Shown: positions 50,813-60,273 of the stretch, piece after piece
How the letters are laid out: every line of letters starts with the position of its first letter
Position numbering within the stretch: position 1 is the stretch's first letter
Assembly: GCA_041395725.1 (NCBI GenBank)
Contig: JAWKZW010000001.1
Coordinates: forward strand, 3,850,501 to 3,914,500
Source of the DNA: Gammaproteobacteria bacterium
GTDB taxonomy: Bacteria > Pseudomonadota > Gammaproteobacteria > Pseudomonadales > Pseudohongiellaceae
DNA length: 64,000 nucleotides
Reading direction: 5' to 3'
Made by a program: the position numbers and the translations under genes
Notes under the pieces: generated by a model
The model's input: the letters and a program-made list of their open reading frames with translations, nothing else
Databases searched by the model: none
Told to the model about the DNA's origin: nothing

Positions 50813-51772
50813 TTATTCCCGGGCAGTTTTTTGCTGACTTCTCAATAGTTTGACGATAGCCAGGAAGTCCACACCCAGAGGCGCCTGAAACTCATATAAC
50901 GGCCCGTTGGCCGGGTAGTTGAATTCCAGCCGCGAGGCATGCAGGCACAGGCGCTTGATTTCACCGATTGCCGCAGGCAGATTGCGCTCGCCGTACTTGG
51001 CGTCACCCAGAATGGGATGCCCCGCATGACGGCAGTGCACCCGGATCTGGTGAGTTCGACCGGTATCCAACTCGGCTTCGACCAGTGTCGCCAGGCGTCC
51101 GATATGTTCGATAACGCGGAACCGCGTCAATGCCTTTTTGCCCTCCGAATCCACCTTTACCATGCGCTCTCCTGATTCGAGGTGGTTTTTCTGTAGGGGT
51201 GCATCCACCACCTGCAGGCCATCCGGCCAGTAACCAAGCACTAGCGCACAATAGATCTTGGTTACAGATTTTTGTTTAATTTGACTGTTTATCTCTCTGA
51301 GGAAGCTCATTTTTTTCGATAACAGCAGGCACCCTGAAGTGTCGCGGTCAAGGCGATGCGCCAACTCCAGGTTATGCCATTCCGGGCGCAGTTGGCGCAT
51401 GGCTTCAATCAAACCCAGCTTGACACCAGAGCCACCGTGAACCGCTAATCCGGCGGGTTTGTTAATTACCAGTAAATTGTCATCCTCATGCAGAATACTG
51501 TTCTCAAGCAGCGCGGTAAGCGAAGGACCGGGCCTGGGGGGCGACTGACGCTCAGAGAGCCGCACTGGCGGGATCCGCACGGTATCCCCCTCACTTAAGC
51601 GACTGTCGGGTTTAGCCCGCTTGCGATTTATGCGCACCTCCCCTTTGCGGATAATGCGATAAACACGGGATTTGGGACAGCCCTTCAAAACCTTCAACAG
51701 GAAATTGTCCAGGCGCTGACCTGCTGTCTCGGCATCCACCTGCACCAGTTGGACCTGGGAATTTTCTGACAT
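50813..51772 (-). CDS. rluC: 23S rRNA pseudouridine synthase RluC
   Basis: A 319-residue RluA-family enzyme. An S4 RNA-binding domain (about 12-75; R-L-D-N-F-L ... V-Y-R-I-I-R-K-G-E-V-R-I-N) precedes the catalytic domain with the Asp in A-H-R-L-D-R-D-T-S-G-C. RluC modifies positions 955, 2504 and 2580 in E. coli 23S rRNA. Its promoter region (51,773-51,943) is shared with divergent argS. Confidence 0.93.
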   Translation of the reverse strand: MSENSQVQLVQVDAETAGQRLDNFLLKVLKGCPKSRVYRIIRKGEVRINRKRAKPDSRLSEGDTVRIPPVRLSERQSPPRPGPSLTALLENSILHEDDNLLVINKPAGLAVHGGSGVKLGLIEAMRQLRPEWHNLELAHRLDRDTSGCLLLSKKMSFLREINSQIKQKSVTKIYCALVLGYWPDGLQVVDAPLQKNHLESGERMVKVDSEGKKALTRFRVIEHIGRLATLVEAELDTGRTHQIRVHCRHAGHPILGDAKYGERNLPAAIGEIKRLCLHASRLEFNYPANGPLYEFQAPLGVDFLAIVKLLRSQQKTARE

Positions 51773-51943
51773 TCGGCGTTAAACCTGTGTGAAAGTTGGC
51801 GCGAGCCGGCATTTTACTCGATTGACACCGCCGGCCAATCAGAATCTGGGCAGATAGTGTACAATCCCGCCTTTTCGCGCGCGGATACCTGCCGAACACT
51901 CTGACTGGGCCTATCCGGTACTACTAATTGGGAAAAAAGCGCC

Positions 51944-53680
51944 ATGGCAACGATTAAAGAAACCCTGGATGAACTCATCAGCGAAGCCCTCTCCCGGGTT
52001 ACCGGAATCGCTGAATGCCCGGCGGCGGTCATTTCGGCCTCTCGCGCCGAGTTCGGGGACTACCAGGCGAATGGGGTCATGGCTGTTGCGAAGCAGCTAA
52101 AGAGGAACCCGCGGGAAATCGCCACAGCAGTATGCCAGGCACTGGAAACCGGTCAGTTGGTAGAACGCTACGAAGTGGCTGGCCCTGGATTTATCAATAT
52201 CCATCTGTCGGATCACTGGCTGACCAGCCGCGTCAGCAGCCTGCAGCAGCACACGGCTGATCTGGTTCCCCCTGTAAGCGAGCCGGAAACCATTGTAGTG
52301 GATTACTCCTCGCCGAATCTGGCCAAGGAAATGCACGTCGGGCACTTGCGCGGCACGATCATCGGCGACAGCCTGGTTCGGATCCTCGAGAGGCTTGGCC
52401 ATAAAGTCATCCGGCAGAATCATGTTGGCGACTGGGGAACCCAGTTTGGCATGCTGATCGCCTACCTGCGCCTTGTCAGCGACGACCTGGACTCCCTGTC
52501 AGCTGAGCTGTCCGATCTGGAAGCATTTTATCGGGCTGCCAAGGAGAAGTTTGATGCCGACCCGGACTTTGCCAACCAGGCACGCGCCAGCGTGGTCAAA
52601 CTGCAGAGTGGTGATAAACAGAGTCTGACTCTCTGGCATCAGTTTATCGAAGAATCCCTGCGCCATTGTGAAGCGGTCTATGACAAACTCAGCATCAAGA
52701 TAAGGCGTTCAGATCTGAGAGCAGAAAGCTTTTATAACAACAAGTTACAGGGAATAGTTAAAGACCTGGATAACAAGGGATTGCTGACTGTTTCTGAGGG
52801 CGCGCGCTGCGTGTTCCTGCCAGAATTCCGAGGCAAAGACGACGAACCCCTGCCGGTCATTGTACAGAAGTCTGACGGCGGATTTCTGTATGCCACCACC
52901 GACCTGGCGGCCATCCGTTATAGGGCCCAGGAGTTGAGTGCCGACCGCGTGCTCTATGTAGTGGATGCAAGACAGGGGCTGCATTTTCAGCAGGTTTTTG
53001 CCGTGGCCGAAGCCGCCGGTTTCCTGCCGCCTGCCTGCCAGTTAGAGCATGTTGCCTATGGGACGATGATGGGCAAGGACGGAAAACCCTTTAAGACCCG
53101 AAGTGGCAGTCTCACCAAGCTGATTGATCTACTGGATGAAGCTGTCCGGCGGGCTTTCGAGCTGGTCTCTGCCAAGAGCCCGGACACCGACGAGGAGACC
53201 CGTCGGGAGATCGCCGAAAAAGTAGGGATTGGCGCTGTCAAGTATGCCGACCTGTCCAAGAATCGAACCAGCGACTACGTGTTTGACTGGGACAGCATGC
53301 TGGCCCTGGATGGGAATACCGCGCCTTATCTGCTCTACGCTTACACGCGAATCAAAAGCGTGCTCCGCAAGCAACCGCTGAATACCTCTGAAGAGGCTGT
53401 AGCGATTTCCATCACGGCACCGGAGGAGCGAGCGTTGATGGTCAAATTACTCCGCTTACCGGAGGTATTGCAGGTGGTCGCTTCAGACTACTACCCCAGC
53501 CATCTGTGCACCTATCTTTTTGAATTGGCTGGTTTGTTCATGCGCTTTTATGAGGCCTGCCCTATTCTCAAGGCGGAGCCAGACGTCCGGGCCAGCAGGT
53601 TGGCCCTGGCCCGGATTACCGCCGACGTGCTCAGGGAGGGCCTGGACCTGCTGGGACTGAATACCCTGGAACAGATGTAG
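51944..53680 (+). CDS. argS: Arginyl-tRNA synthetase
   Basis: A 578-residue class I tRNA synthetase. The HIGH-type motif is M-H-V-G-H-L-R-G-T-I-I-G-D preceded by S-S-P-N-L-A-K-E; the position normally holding KMSKS has G-K-D-G-K-P-F-K-T-R-S-G as usual for ArgRS; the C-terminal anticodon-binding domain begins near 460 and ends with L-G-L-N-T-L-E-Q-M. Full length. Convergent with htpG; no strong terminator is visible in the 88-base gap. Confidence 0.97.
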   Translation: MATIKETLDELISEALSRVTGIAECPAAVISASRAEFGDYQANGVMAVAKQLKRNPREIATAVCQALETGQLVERYEVAGPGFINIHLSDHWLTSRVSSLQQHTADLVPPVSEPETIVVDYSSPNLAKEMHVGHLRGTIIGDSLVRILERLGHKVIRQNHVGDWGTQFGMLIAYLRLVSDDLDSLSAELSDLEAFYRAAKEKFDADPDFANQARASVVKLQSGDKQSLTLWHQFIEESLRHCEAVYDKLSIKIRRSDLRAESFYNNKLQGIVKDLDNKGLLTVSEGARCVFLPEFRGKDDEPLPVIVQKSDGGFLYATTDLAAIRYRAQELSADRVLYVVDARQGLHFQQVFAVAEAAGFLPPACQLEHVAYGTMMGKDGKPFKTRSGSLTKLIDLLDEAVRRAFELVSAKSPDTDEETRREIAEKVGIGAVKYADLSKNRTSDYVFDWDSMLALDGNTAPYLLYAYTRIKSVLRKQPLNTSEEAVAISITAPEERALMVKLLRLPEVLQVVASDYYPSHLCTYLFELAGLFMRFYEACPILKAEPDVRASRLALARITADVLREGLDLLGLNTLEQM

Positions 53681-53768
53681 AGGAGGCTGCCCCGGAAATT
53701 CAATCACCCTCCAGCGGCGGCCGCTCCATGGAACGGCCTCGTTACGGAAAAAGGGTGAAACCTCCGGG

Positions 53769-55700
53769 TCAGTTACACAATTCCAGCAGCAGTTTGTTCA
53801 AACGGCGACTGTATTGTCCGGGATCGTCAAGCTGCCGCCCCTGTGACAGGCTGGCCTGATCGAATAACACTCCGATCAGGTCGGCGAAGCGCTCCTCATC
53901 ACTCTCCTGGTCCAGTTTCTCCACCAGAGGGTGGTCTGGATTGAGTTCAAAGACAGGCTTGCTCTCCGGCACCTGCTGTCCAGACGCCTCGAGAATCTTA
54001 CGCATCTGCTCGCCCAGTTCATGCTCCCCCATCGCAAGGCAGGCGGGTGAGTCGGTCAATCTGTGAGTCAGCCTTACTTCCTGCACGCGCTCACCCAGGG
54101 CGCCTTTGGCCCGCTCAACCAGCCCCTTCAGATCTTCCTCCACCTTCTCATGGCGGCTTTTCTCTTCCTCGTCCTCCAGCTTTCCAAGATCGAGCTCACC
54201 GCGGGTTATATCCTGCAGTTGCTTGCCATCAAACTCCTGCAGGTAGCCCATCAGCCATTCATCGATGCGATCGTGCATAAGAATGACTTCAATACCTTTC
54301 TTACGGAAAATTTCCAGATGCGGGCTGTTACGTGCCCCGTTCAACGAATCGGCAACCAGATAGTAAATCTTGTCCTGGCCCTCCTTCATCCGGGAGACAT
54401 AGTCTTCGAGGCCCTGATCCTGTTCACTGGCCTTTGATTCGGTTGTAGTGAACTGCAGCAGACTGGCGATTTTCTCGCGATTCGCATAATCTTCGGCAGG
54501 TCCCTCTTTGAGTACCTGGCCGAATTCCTTCCAGAAAACAGCGTACTTTTCCTTGTCGTTCTTGCGCAGTTTTTCCAGCATATCCAGCGCACGTTTGGTC
54601 AGCGCGCTGCGCATAGAATCTACGACTGGGTCTTTCTGCAGAATCTCCCTTGAGACATTGAGAGAGATATCGTTGGAGTCCACGACGCCCTTGATAAAGC
54701 GCAGATACAACGGCAGGAACTGCTCAGCGTCATCCATGATGAAAACCCGCTGCACATACAACTTCAATCCTCTCGCCGCTTCCCGGTTCCAAAGATCAAA
54801 TGGAGCTCTCGACGGCACATAGAGCAGACTGGTGTATTCGAGTTTCCCTTCTACTTTATTATGACTCCAGGTAGCAGGGTTTTCGAAGTCGTGGATGACG
54901 TGCTTATAAAATTCCTGATACTCCTCGTCGTTCAGTTCAGTGCGCGGCCGGGTCCACAGCGCCTTAGCCAGGTTAACGGATTCATACTCTATGGAACTTT
55001 CCGCTTTCTTAGCCTCTTCAGCTTCCTCGGACTCCTCGGAAGTGGCAGGCGATTCTTTCTTCATCAGCACCGGAATGGATATGTGGTCAGCGTATTTTTT
55101 TACAATACTTCTCAAACGGTAAGGTTCTGCGAACTCAGCCGCGTCCTTCTTGAGGTACAGTATGACTGTCGTACCACGGGTCTCTCGATGCCCATCTTCA
55201 ATGGTGTAATCCGATTCACCGGTAGACTTCCATCGAACCGCCTGGTCCTCAGCCAGCCCTGCTTTACGAGTGACCACTTCAACTTCATCAGCTACGATAA
55301 ACGCCGAGTAAAAACCGACGCCGAACTGACCGATCAATCTGGAATCCTTTTTCTGGTCACCGGTAAGAGATTGAAGAAATTGAGCAGTACCCGACTTGGC
55401 AATAGTGCCAAGGTGACTGATAACCTCATCACGGCTCATACCTATCCCATTGTCCGAGATGCTTACCGTGCCAGCGTCGGAATCGTAATCGATGGTTACT
55501 GACAGCTCCGTATCCTGCGCCAGCAGGTCTGGTTCTGACAGCGCTTCGAAGCGAAGCTTGTCCGCTGCATCGGAGGCGTTGGATATCAACTCCCGTAAGA
55601 AAATTTCGCGATTGCTGTACAACGAGTGGATCATCAAGTGCAGCAGTTGCTTGGCTTCTGTTTCAAAGCCCCTGGTTTCTGCCTTATTTTCTGCAGTCAT
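53769..55700 (-). CDS. htpG: Chaperone HtpG (Hsp90)
   Basis: A 643-residue bacterial Hsp90. The N-terminal ATPase has E-L-I-S-N-A-S-D-A-A-D-K-L-R-F, D-N-G-I-G-M and G-Q-F-G-V-G-F-Y-S-A-F; the middle domain has N-V-S-R-E-I-L-Q; the C-terminal dimerisation domain is complete. An acidic E/A-rich linker near 215-235 separates the first two domains. Full length. Confidence 0.97.
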   Translation of the reverse strand: MTAENKAETRGFETEAKQLLHLMIHSLYSNREIFLRELISNASDAADKLRFEALSEPDLLAQDTELSVTIDYDSDAGTVSISDNGIGMSRDEVISHLGTIAKSGTAQFLQSLTGDQKKDSRLIGQFGVGFYSAFIVADEVEVVTRKAGLAEDQAVRWKSTGESDYTIEDGHRETRGTTVILYLKKDAAEFAEPYRLRSIVKKYADHISIPVLMKKESPATSEESEEAEEAKKAESSIEYESVNLAKALWTRPRTELNDEEYQEFYKHVIHDFENPATWSHNKVEGKLEYTSLLYVPSRAPFDLWNREAARGLKLYVQRVFIMDDAEQFLPLYLRFIKGVVDSNDISLNVSREILQKDPVVDSMRSALTKRALDMLEKLRKNDKEKYAVFWKEFGQVLKEGPAEDYANREKIASLLQFTTTESKASEQDQGLEDYVSRMKEGQDKIYYLVADSLNGARNSPHLEIFRKKGIEVILMHDRIDEWLMGYLQEFDGKQLQDITRGELDLGKLEDEEEKSRHEKVEEDLKGLVERAKGALGERVQEVRLTHRLTDSPACLAMGEHELGEQMRKILEASGQQVPESKPVFELNPDHPLVEKLDQESDEERFADLIGVLFDQASLSQGRQLDDPGQYSRRLNKLLLELCN

Positions 55701-55797
55701 TGAATAGCCTCTTGTTTAACTTAAATTGAATTTTTGTCTATCGAGTGGTCATAGCGCGTGCTTGACTTACCGTTACTGGATTTCGTAATTTTTGGGC

Positions 55798-55834
55798 AAA
55801 AAAAAGCCCAGTTCATTGAACTGGGCTTTTTATG
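55798..55834. terminator. Bidirectional intrinsic terminator
   Basis: A 14-bp stem (55,801-55,814 with 55,818-55,831, three-base loop) flanked by A-run on the left and T-run on the right. It ends the minus-strand TonB2-type operon after the TPR gene and could also stop plus-strand transcription. Confidence 0.9.
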
Positions 55835-55874
55835 GGGGCGTTTTTACGCTATTCAAGCACCAAATGCAGATCCA

Positions 55875-57224
55875 TCAATCGTCGTAGGCTACGTAAAAAT
55901 CGATGGCATTAGCTTTACGCTGTGAAATTGCGTTATAGCGATTGCGCTGTGCATTGATGAAATTGAGGTAATTCCTCGCAGCCCTCGAATCAGAATCGTC
56001 ACCGAGATCCGCTGAGAGCCTTGCCGCTGCTTCCGCAGCGGTATACTCATCCAGTTCCACCAATGCTCGTGCGAGGAACAGATTTGTGTCCGCGGGGTTT
56101 TCCAGTGAGCCCTTGTCGATAGCGTTACGGAATGCCTCGGCCGCAGCCTCATAATCGTGCAGCATATAGTAAATATAGCCCAGGGTATCGTACCCGTCTC
56201 CTGACTCGGACATCTCTGCCAGCTTGATGGCAGGCTCAACAGCCTCGTCAAACTCAAAAGCCAGCTGATACATCTGCACAAGAATCTTAAGGTTATCCAC
56301 GTCTTCCGGCACGATACCGGAATCGATGCCGGCCTTGATGACCTCGGCACCAGAGTATGGTGTTTCTTCACCGGCCAGTGACTGACCCAGATTCATGTAC
56401 TCAGCGTCGCTGTCCATGTTACCAAGCAGGTAACGTATTCTCAGGGACCCGATGCGATTACTGTCCTGATCCAGGAAAGAATAGATTGCGGACAGGTTAC
56501 GCCAGTCGGCTGGGTCATTGAACTTGACTACCATGTTCTCGGTAACCTGCAGCGCGTTGACGTAATCTTCCTGCTCAATGTAGAGCACGTTGAGCAGGCC
56601 CCACTTGTTACGTTCAATCTCTTCCCCGGCATCAGCCAGCATTTCCATGTGGCTCAGCATGTGAGGGACAGCTTCTGCATAGCGCTCCAGTGAGTAATAG
56701 CTGTTGGCCAGCCCGAGAAATACCGTGTCGTCCTCTTCCAGGGACAGATCCCGCCATTGGTTGTAAAAGGTGATGGAGTCCTCGTAGTTCTCCTCCGCCA
56801 TATTGAGCTGCCCGAGCGCTCTGAGGGCTCGTAAGCGAACATCCTCACGCAGTTCCTCAATCTCCAGCATTTGTTCGAAATTGCGAATTGCCGCGGGGAT
56901 ATCATCGGTTGACAGGTAATAGTTGGAGTAGAAATTCAGCACCGTCGATTTCTCGAAGTCGTTCATTCTCTCATAGCGGGACTCATACAATTCATCCAGC
57001 AGAACCTTCGCACGAGCCAGGTCCGGCTGATCCTCAGGATCCTCCGGACTCATCAATTCCTGAACTTCACTGATCGCCCTGAAAACCCTGTCGGACAATA
57101 CGTCGGAGGAGCGGGTCGGTGGCGGTGCCCGCTGCTCCTCTCCAGCCAACGCGATTTCCAGCATCGTCATATTGGCCGCAAAAAAGATTGCCAGCAGTAA
57201 ACCTTTAACAAGTGACTTTTTCAT
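55875..57224 (-). CDS. TPR-repeat protein of the TonB2-type cluster
   Basis: A 449-residue exported protein with a signal peptide (1-27) and a long array of tetratricopeptide-type helices from about 45 to 430 (for example Y-S-L-E-R-Y-A-E-A-V-P and Y-I-Y-Y-M-L-H-D-Y-E-A-A-A-E-A-F). It probably acts as a periplasmic scaffold for the transport complex; similar TPR proteins end these operons in several marine gammaproteobacteria. It follows tonB by 6 bases and precedes the operon terminator. Confidence 0.85.
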   Translation of the reverse strand: MKKSLVKGLLLAIFFAANMTMLEIALAGEEQRAPPPTRSSDVLSDRVFRAISEVQELMSPEDPEDQPDLARAKVLLDELYESRYERMNDFEKSTVLNFYSNYYLSTDDIPAAIRNFEQMLEIEELREDVRLRALRALGQLNMAEENYEDSITFYNQWRDLSLEEDDTVFLGLANSYYSLERYAEAVPHMLSHMEMLADAGEEIERNKWGLLNVLYIEQEDYVNALQVTENMVVKFNDPADWRNLSAIYSFLDQDSNRIGSLRIRYLLGNMDSDAEYMNLGQSLAGEETPYSGAEVIKAGIDSGIVPEDVDNLKILVQMYQLAFEFDEAVEPAIKLAEMSESGDGYDTLGYIYYMLHDYEAAAEAFRNAIDKGSLENPADTNLFLARALVELDEYTAAEAAARLSADLGDDSDSRAARNYLNFINAQRNRYNAISQRKANAIDFYVAYDD

Positions 57225-57230
57225 TAATTA

Positions 57231-57845
57231 TCACTCCTCCAGAACGTATCTGAATACGTACTGAACATTGGGTACGGGGACACCAACACCGTCCTTAACA
57301 CGGGGTTGAAACTTGAACCGCGCGGCCGCTCGAATAGAGGAGCGGTCGAAGATACTGGGTGGCTCTGCATCAACAACAGTGATGGTGTCCTCAACCACAT
57401 TTCCGTCACCGTCAACCGTGAAGCTGACCTGGCACCAGCCCTGAATACCTCTGGATGCTGCTCGGGTCGGGTACTGCGGTGTAACGTTTACTAGCGGTAA
57501 CATCTCCCCGTCAGTGATGGAAATAGACGCGTTACCAAGATTTAGATCGGCGTCAATGTTCACCTCGGTCCTGGCGATGGCCAACGAAGGCCCGCTATCC
57601 AGATCAACCTGTCGATTTTCAGGCTCAGGTGGCGGCTCGTTCAAGTCTTCGATAGGCTCTGGCTCATCGATTTCCTCAATGACTTCCAGTTCGATGTCGG
57701 GCATCGTCGCGTCCACAACCCTGACGATGCTCAAGTTCTGCTCGACTCTATCACCGGTGGCAATCAATGCCTGCATGAAGTAGAAAAGCCCAAATGTTAT
57801 TCCGCTCGCTAGAACCAAAGACAAGCCCCATCTTATAAATATCAT
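57231..57845 (-). CDS. TonB family energy transducer
   Basis: A 204-residue TonB-like protein. One N-terminal membrane helix (about 8-28), a long proline/glutamate-rich periplasmic linker (E-P-E-P-I-E-D-L-N-E-P-P-P-E-P), and a C-terminal TonB domain (R-A-A-S-R-G-I-Q-G-W-C-Q-V-S-F-T-V-D-G-D-G-N-V, then A-A-R-F-K-F-Q-P). It is short for TonB, like the TonB2 of Vibrio. It transfers proton-motive energy from ExbBD to outer-membrane receptors. Confidence 0.93.
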   Translation of the reverse strand: MIFIRWGLSLVLASGITFGLFYFMQALIATGDRVEQNLSIVRVVDATMPDIELEVIEEIDEPEPIEDLNEPPPEPENRQVDLDSGPSLAIARTEVNIDADLNLGNASISITDGEMLPLVNVTPQYPTRAASRGIQGWCQVSFTVDGDGNVVEDTITVVDAEPPSIFDRSSIRAAARFKFQPRVKDGVGVPVPNVQYVFRYVLEE

Positions 57846-57862
57846 TGTCAGGTCTCCTTGGA

Positions 57863-58270
57863 TTAGGCTTCAGTTGATATGGAAACGTCCGCTATTTCAG
57901 CTTCGCGGGCAGCCGCCATGATCATCATGACATATTCGTTACTTGCCGCCTGGTCAGCCTGAATGACGACAGAGGAATTAGGTGACTCTGCCAGTCGAAG
58001 CTCAAAGCGGGAGCGAATGAAACGTGGATCGATCTGCTCGCCATCGATCCAGATGTCTCCCTGCGGACTGACAGCAATAAGAATCAAATCTTTGCTTTTC
58101 GGTTCCGCAGTGGAGGCTTCTGGCTTGGCGACGTCGATGCCGGCCTCGGTAATGAATACCGAGGTAACGATAAAGAAAATCAGCAGAATAAAGACCACGT
58201 CCAGCATTGGAGTGAGATCGATCTCACCTGCTGGCTCTTCGGCCTTCTTCTTCATTAAACCTGATCTCAT
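57863..58270 (-). CDS. exbD: ExbD-like biopolymer transport protein
   Basis: A 135-residue ExbD/TolR protein. The membrane helix I-D-L-T-P-M-L-D-V-V-F-I-L-L-I-F-F has the conserved Asp used in proton transfer; the periplasmic domain follows. Start could be M1 or M6. 52 bases separate it from the upstream ExbB gene and 17 from tonB. Confidence 0.94.
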   Translation of the reverse strand: MRSGLMKKKAEEPAGEIDLTPMLDVVFILLIFFIVTSVFITEAGIDVAKPEASTAEPKSKDLILIAVSPQGDIWIDGEQIDPRFIRSRFELRLAESPNSSVVIQADQAASNEYVMMIMAAAREAEIADVSISTEA

Positions 58271-58322
58271 AATTCTTACCCCTTAGTAGAGTAGACCCTT
58301 GTTCTTACGATGTTGGTTCAGA

Positions 58323-58853
58323 TCAATCACTTAATGGTAAGTGGTCTTCGAGTAATTCCAGGTCGCGATCAATGCTGGCTTTCAACCAGTTAGACGCAAA
58401 GATTCCGGATAAAGCCCCGACCATGCCCGCCATAGTGGGAATGGTTGCTTTGGAAACACCACCGGCCATGGACTTGGCGTCACCGCCACCGGTAACCGCC
58501 ATCACGAAGAAAACCTCGATCATTCCGGTTACAGTGCCGATCAGACCTAATAGTGGACAGACCACAACCAGTGATTCGATCATTGGCATGGTTGTACGCA
58601 GATCCAGGGACACTTTGGAAATCATCATCTGGCGGATAGCGTGTGCGCTCCATGACTTGGTATCGGAGCGCGCATTCCAGGCAGCCAGGGTGTTTTTCAC
58701 GTTTTTCTTGTGCGTGGTGTGTAAATACCAAACCCGCTCAAAAACCAGCGACCACTTGATCAGCAGCAGACCGGCGATGACCCAGAGAACTGGGCCACCA
58801 CGATCCATGAAACTGCCGATAGCATCCAACATGTCTAATAGCGTGAAGTACAT
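58323..58853 (-). CDS. exbB: ExbB-like proton channel protein
   Basis: A 176-residue MotA/TolQ/ExbB family protein with three membrane helices and the conserved P-L-L-G-L-I-G-T-V-T-G-M-I-E-V-F motif. Short length fits the ExbB2 type. It should form the proton channel with ExbD. Confidence 0.93.
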   Translation of the reverse strand: MYFTLLDMLDAIGSFMDRGGPVLWVIAGLLLIKWSLVFERVWYLHTTHKKNVKNTLAAWNARSDTKSWSAHAIRQMMISKVSLDLRTTMPMIESLVVVCPLLGLIGTVTGMIEVFFVMAVTGGGDAKSMAGGVSKATIPTMAGMVGALSGIFASNWLKASIDRDLELLEDHLPLSD

Positions 58854-58875
58854 AATTATCTAACCTCCGCCAGCA

Positions 58876-60273
58876 TTAATGAGATGCTGCTTTTTGCTCC
58901 GCCTTTTCAGCGATCATGCCAGTCGCCTGCTCTTCAAGAATATGAATGATGGTATCACTCTTACTCTTTACCCAGGTATGCATGAGCACTGTCGGGATGG
59001 CGACAGTAATACCAAGTACGGTAGTCATCAGGGCCACGGAAATACCGCCTGCCATGATAGTCGGGTCACCCGCACCGTAAACTGTGATCTGCTGGAACAC
59101 CTGAATCATACCGGTTACCGTACCAAGTAGACCCATGAGAGGTGCGATGGTGGCGATAATCTTGATGAAGGTAAGGAATCTTTCCAGGGACGGTGTCTCC
59201 TGCAATATTGCCTCACCCAGTTTCAGTTCCAGAGTTTCTGTATCGGCGCTTGGATTGGACTCAGCAACCGCCAGAACGCGACCCAGCGGGTTGTTCTTCA
59301 TTGGCTTGTCACTCTTCAACTGACGCTGCACTTTCATGTTGGTCAGAGTCAGCATCAGCGAACGGATCAGTGCAACGACCACACCGATAATACCGACACC
59401 GATAATAGTGAAACCGATGGGGCCGGAGTTATTGCGAACCTGCTCATCCACAGTCGGGAAGTTCACCAGGTTGGCAAACACCTGTCCACCGATACCGCCG
59501 GTCGGGTCCAGGCCGATCTTCACGTAACCGCTGCTGGCATTTTCGAGAGCCTGTGCCTGATCCTGGTAGTAACCCCGGCTGATCATGCTGCCGGAGGGCT
59601 GACGCGGCAGTACCTGCAGCGTACCCAGATTGCTGTTGTACGACAGGTACTCGCCCTCTGATACCGCGTTGAAGGCACCAATCCGGGTGATCTGCCGAGT
59701 CACTGTTTCACCGGATGGAAGTGCAACCGGGCCACTGTACTTGACTACCTTCCCAGATTCGGTGATTTCCTGTTGCATGAAAAACCAGAAACGCTCGATC
59801 TCATCGATGGCCAGTTGTTCAGTCGTGCTGCCGGCCCTGGCGATGAAGCCTTCCAGGTATTCGGTACGACCAGGATACTGGGCACTGATGATTGAGCCTG
59901 TGAATGTGCTCATGAAGTCACCGGCAACACCCTGCAGGGTTCCGAACAATTCGTTTAAATCACCTCGGCGATCACGCAGAACCTCGCGCTTGGCGGAGAT
60001 TTCGATTTCGTTGGCTTCAAACTGATCACTCAGTTCGGTCTGCAGGTCTTCCTGATCGGATACCCGGCTTCGAGTCAGTTCCAGAATTTCCTCCTGGTTA
60101 CTGGCCGCGTTCTGAAATTCCTGCACGCGGGTTCGATACGCCTCAGACTCGGCAACCCGGTCCTCTTCCACCGCCCGAAGCAATTCGGAGGTGTTAAGCG
60201 ATTGGGCGCTCGCGAAGGAAGCCAGCAGAAACGTCGTAACAGATAAACCTAATGTCTTGATTGTTGTTTTCAT
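58876..60273 (-). CDS. TolQ/ExbB family protein with N-terminal periplasmic coiled coil (TtpC-like)
   Basis: A 465-residue protein. A signal peptide (1-23), a coiled-coil-rich periplasmic region (about 30-120) and a variable domain precede a C-terminal MotA/TolQ/ExbB domain (about 280-450; A-P-L-M-G-L-L-G-T-V-T-G-M-I). This build is that of TtpC of the Vibrio TonB2 system, which is needed together with ExbB2 and ExbD2. It overlaps the upstream DUF3450 gene by one base. Confidence 0.9.
   Translation of the reverse strand: MKTTIKTLGLSVTTFLLASFASAQSLNTSELLRAVEEDRVAESEAYRTRVQEFQNAASNQEEILELTRSRVSDQEDLQTELSDQFEANEIEISAKREVLRDRRGDLNELFGTLQGVAGDFMSTFTGSIISAQYPGRTEYLEGFIARAGSTTEQLAIDEIERFWFFMQQEITESGKVVKYSGPVALPSGETVTRQITRIGAFNAVSEGEYLSYNSNLGTLQVLPRQPSGSMISRGYYQDQAQALENASSGYVKIGLDPTGGIGGQVFANLVNFPTVDEQVRNNSGPIGFTIIGVGIIGVVVALIRSLMLTLTNMKVQRQLKSDKPMKNNPLGRVLAVAESNPSADTETLELKLGEAILQETPSLERFLTFIKIIATIAPLMGLLGTVTGMIQVFQQITVYGAGDPTIMAGGISVALMTTVLGITVAIPTVLMHTWVKSKSDTIIHILEEQATGMIAEKAEQKAASH

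Noticed and set aside
54861..55502. 213-codon plus-strand frame
   Set aside because: Antisense shadow of htpG.
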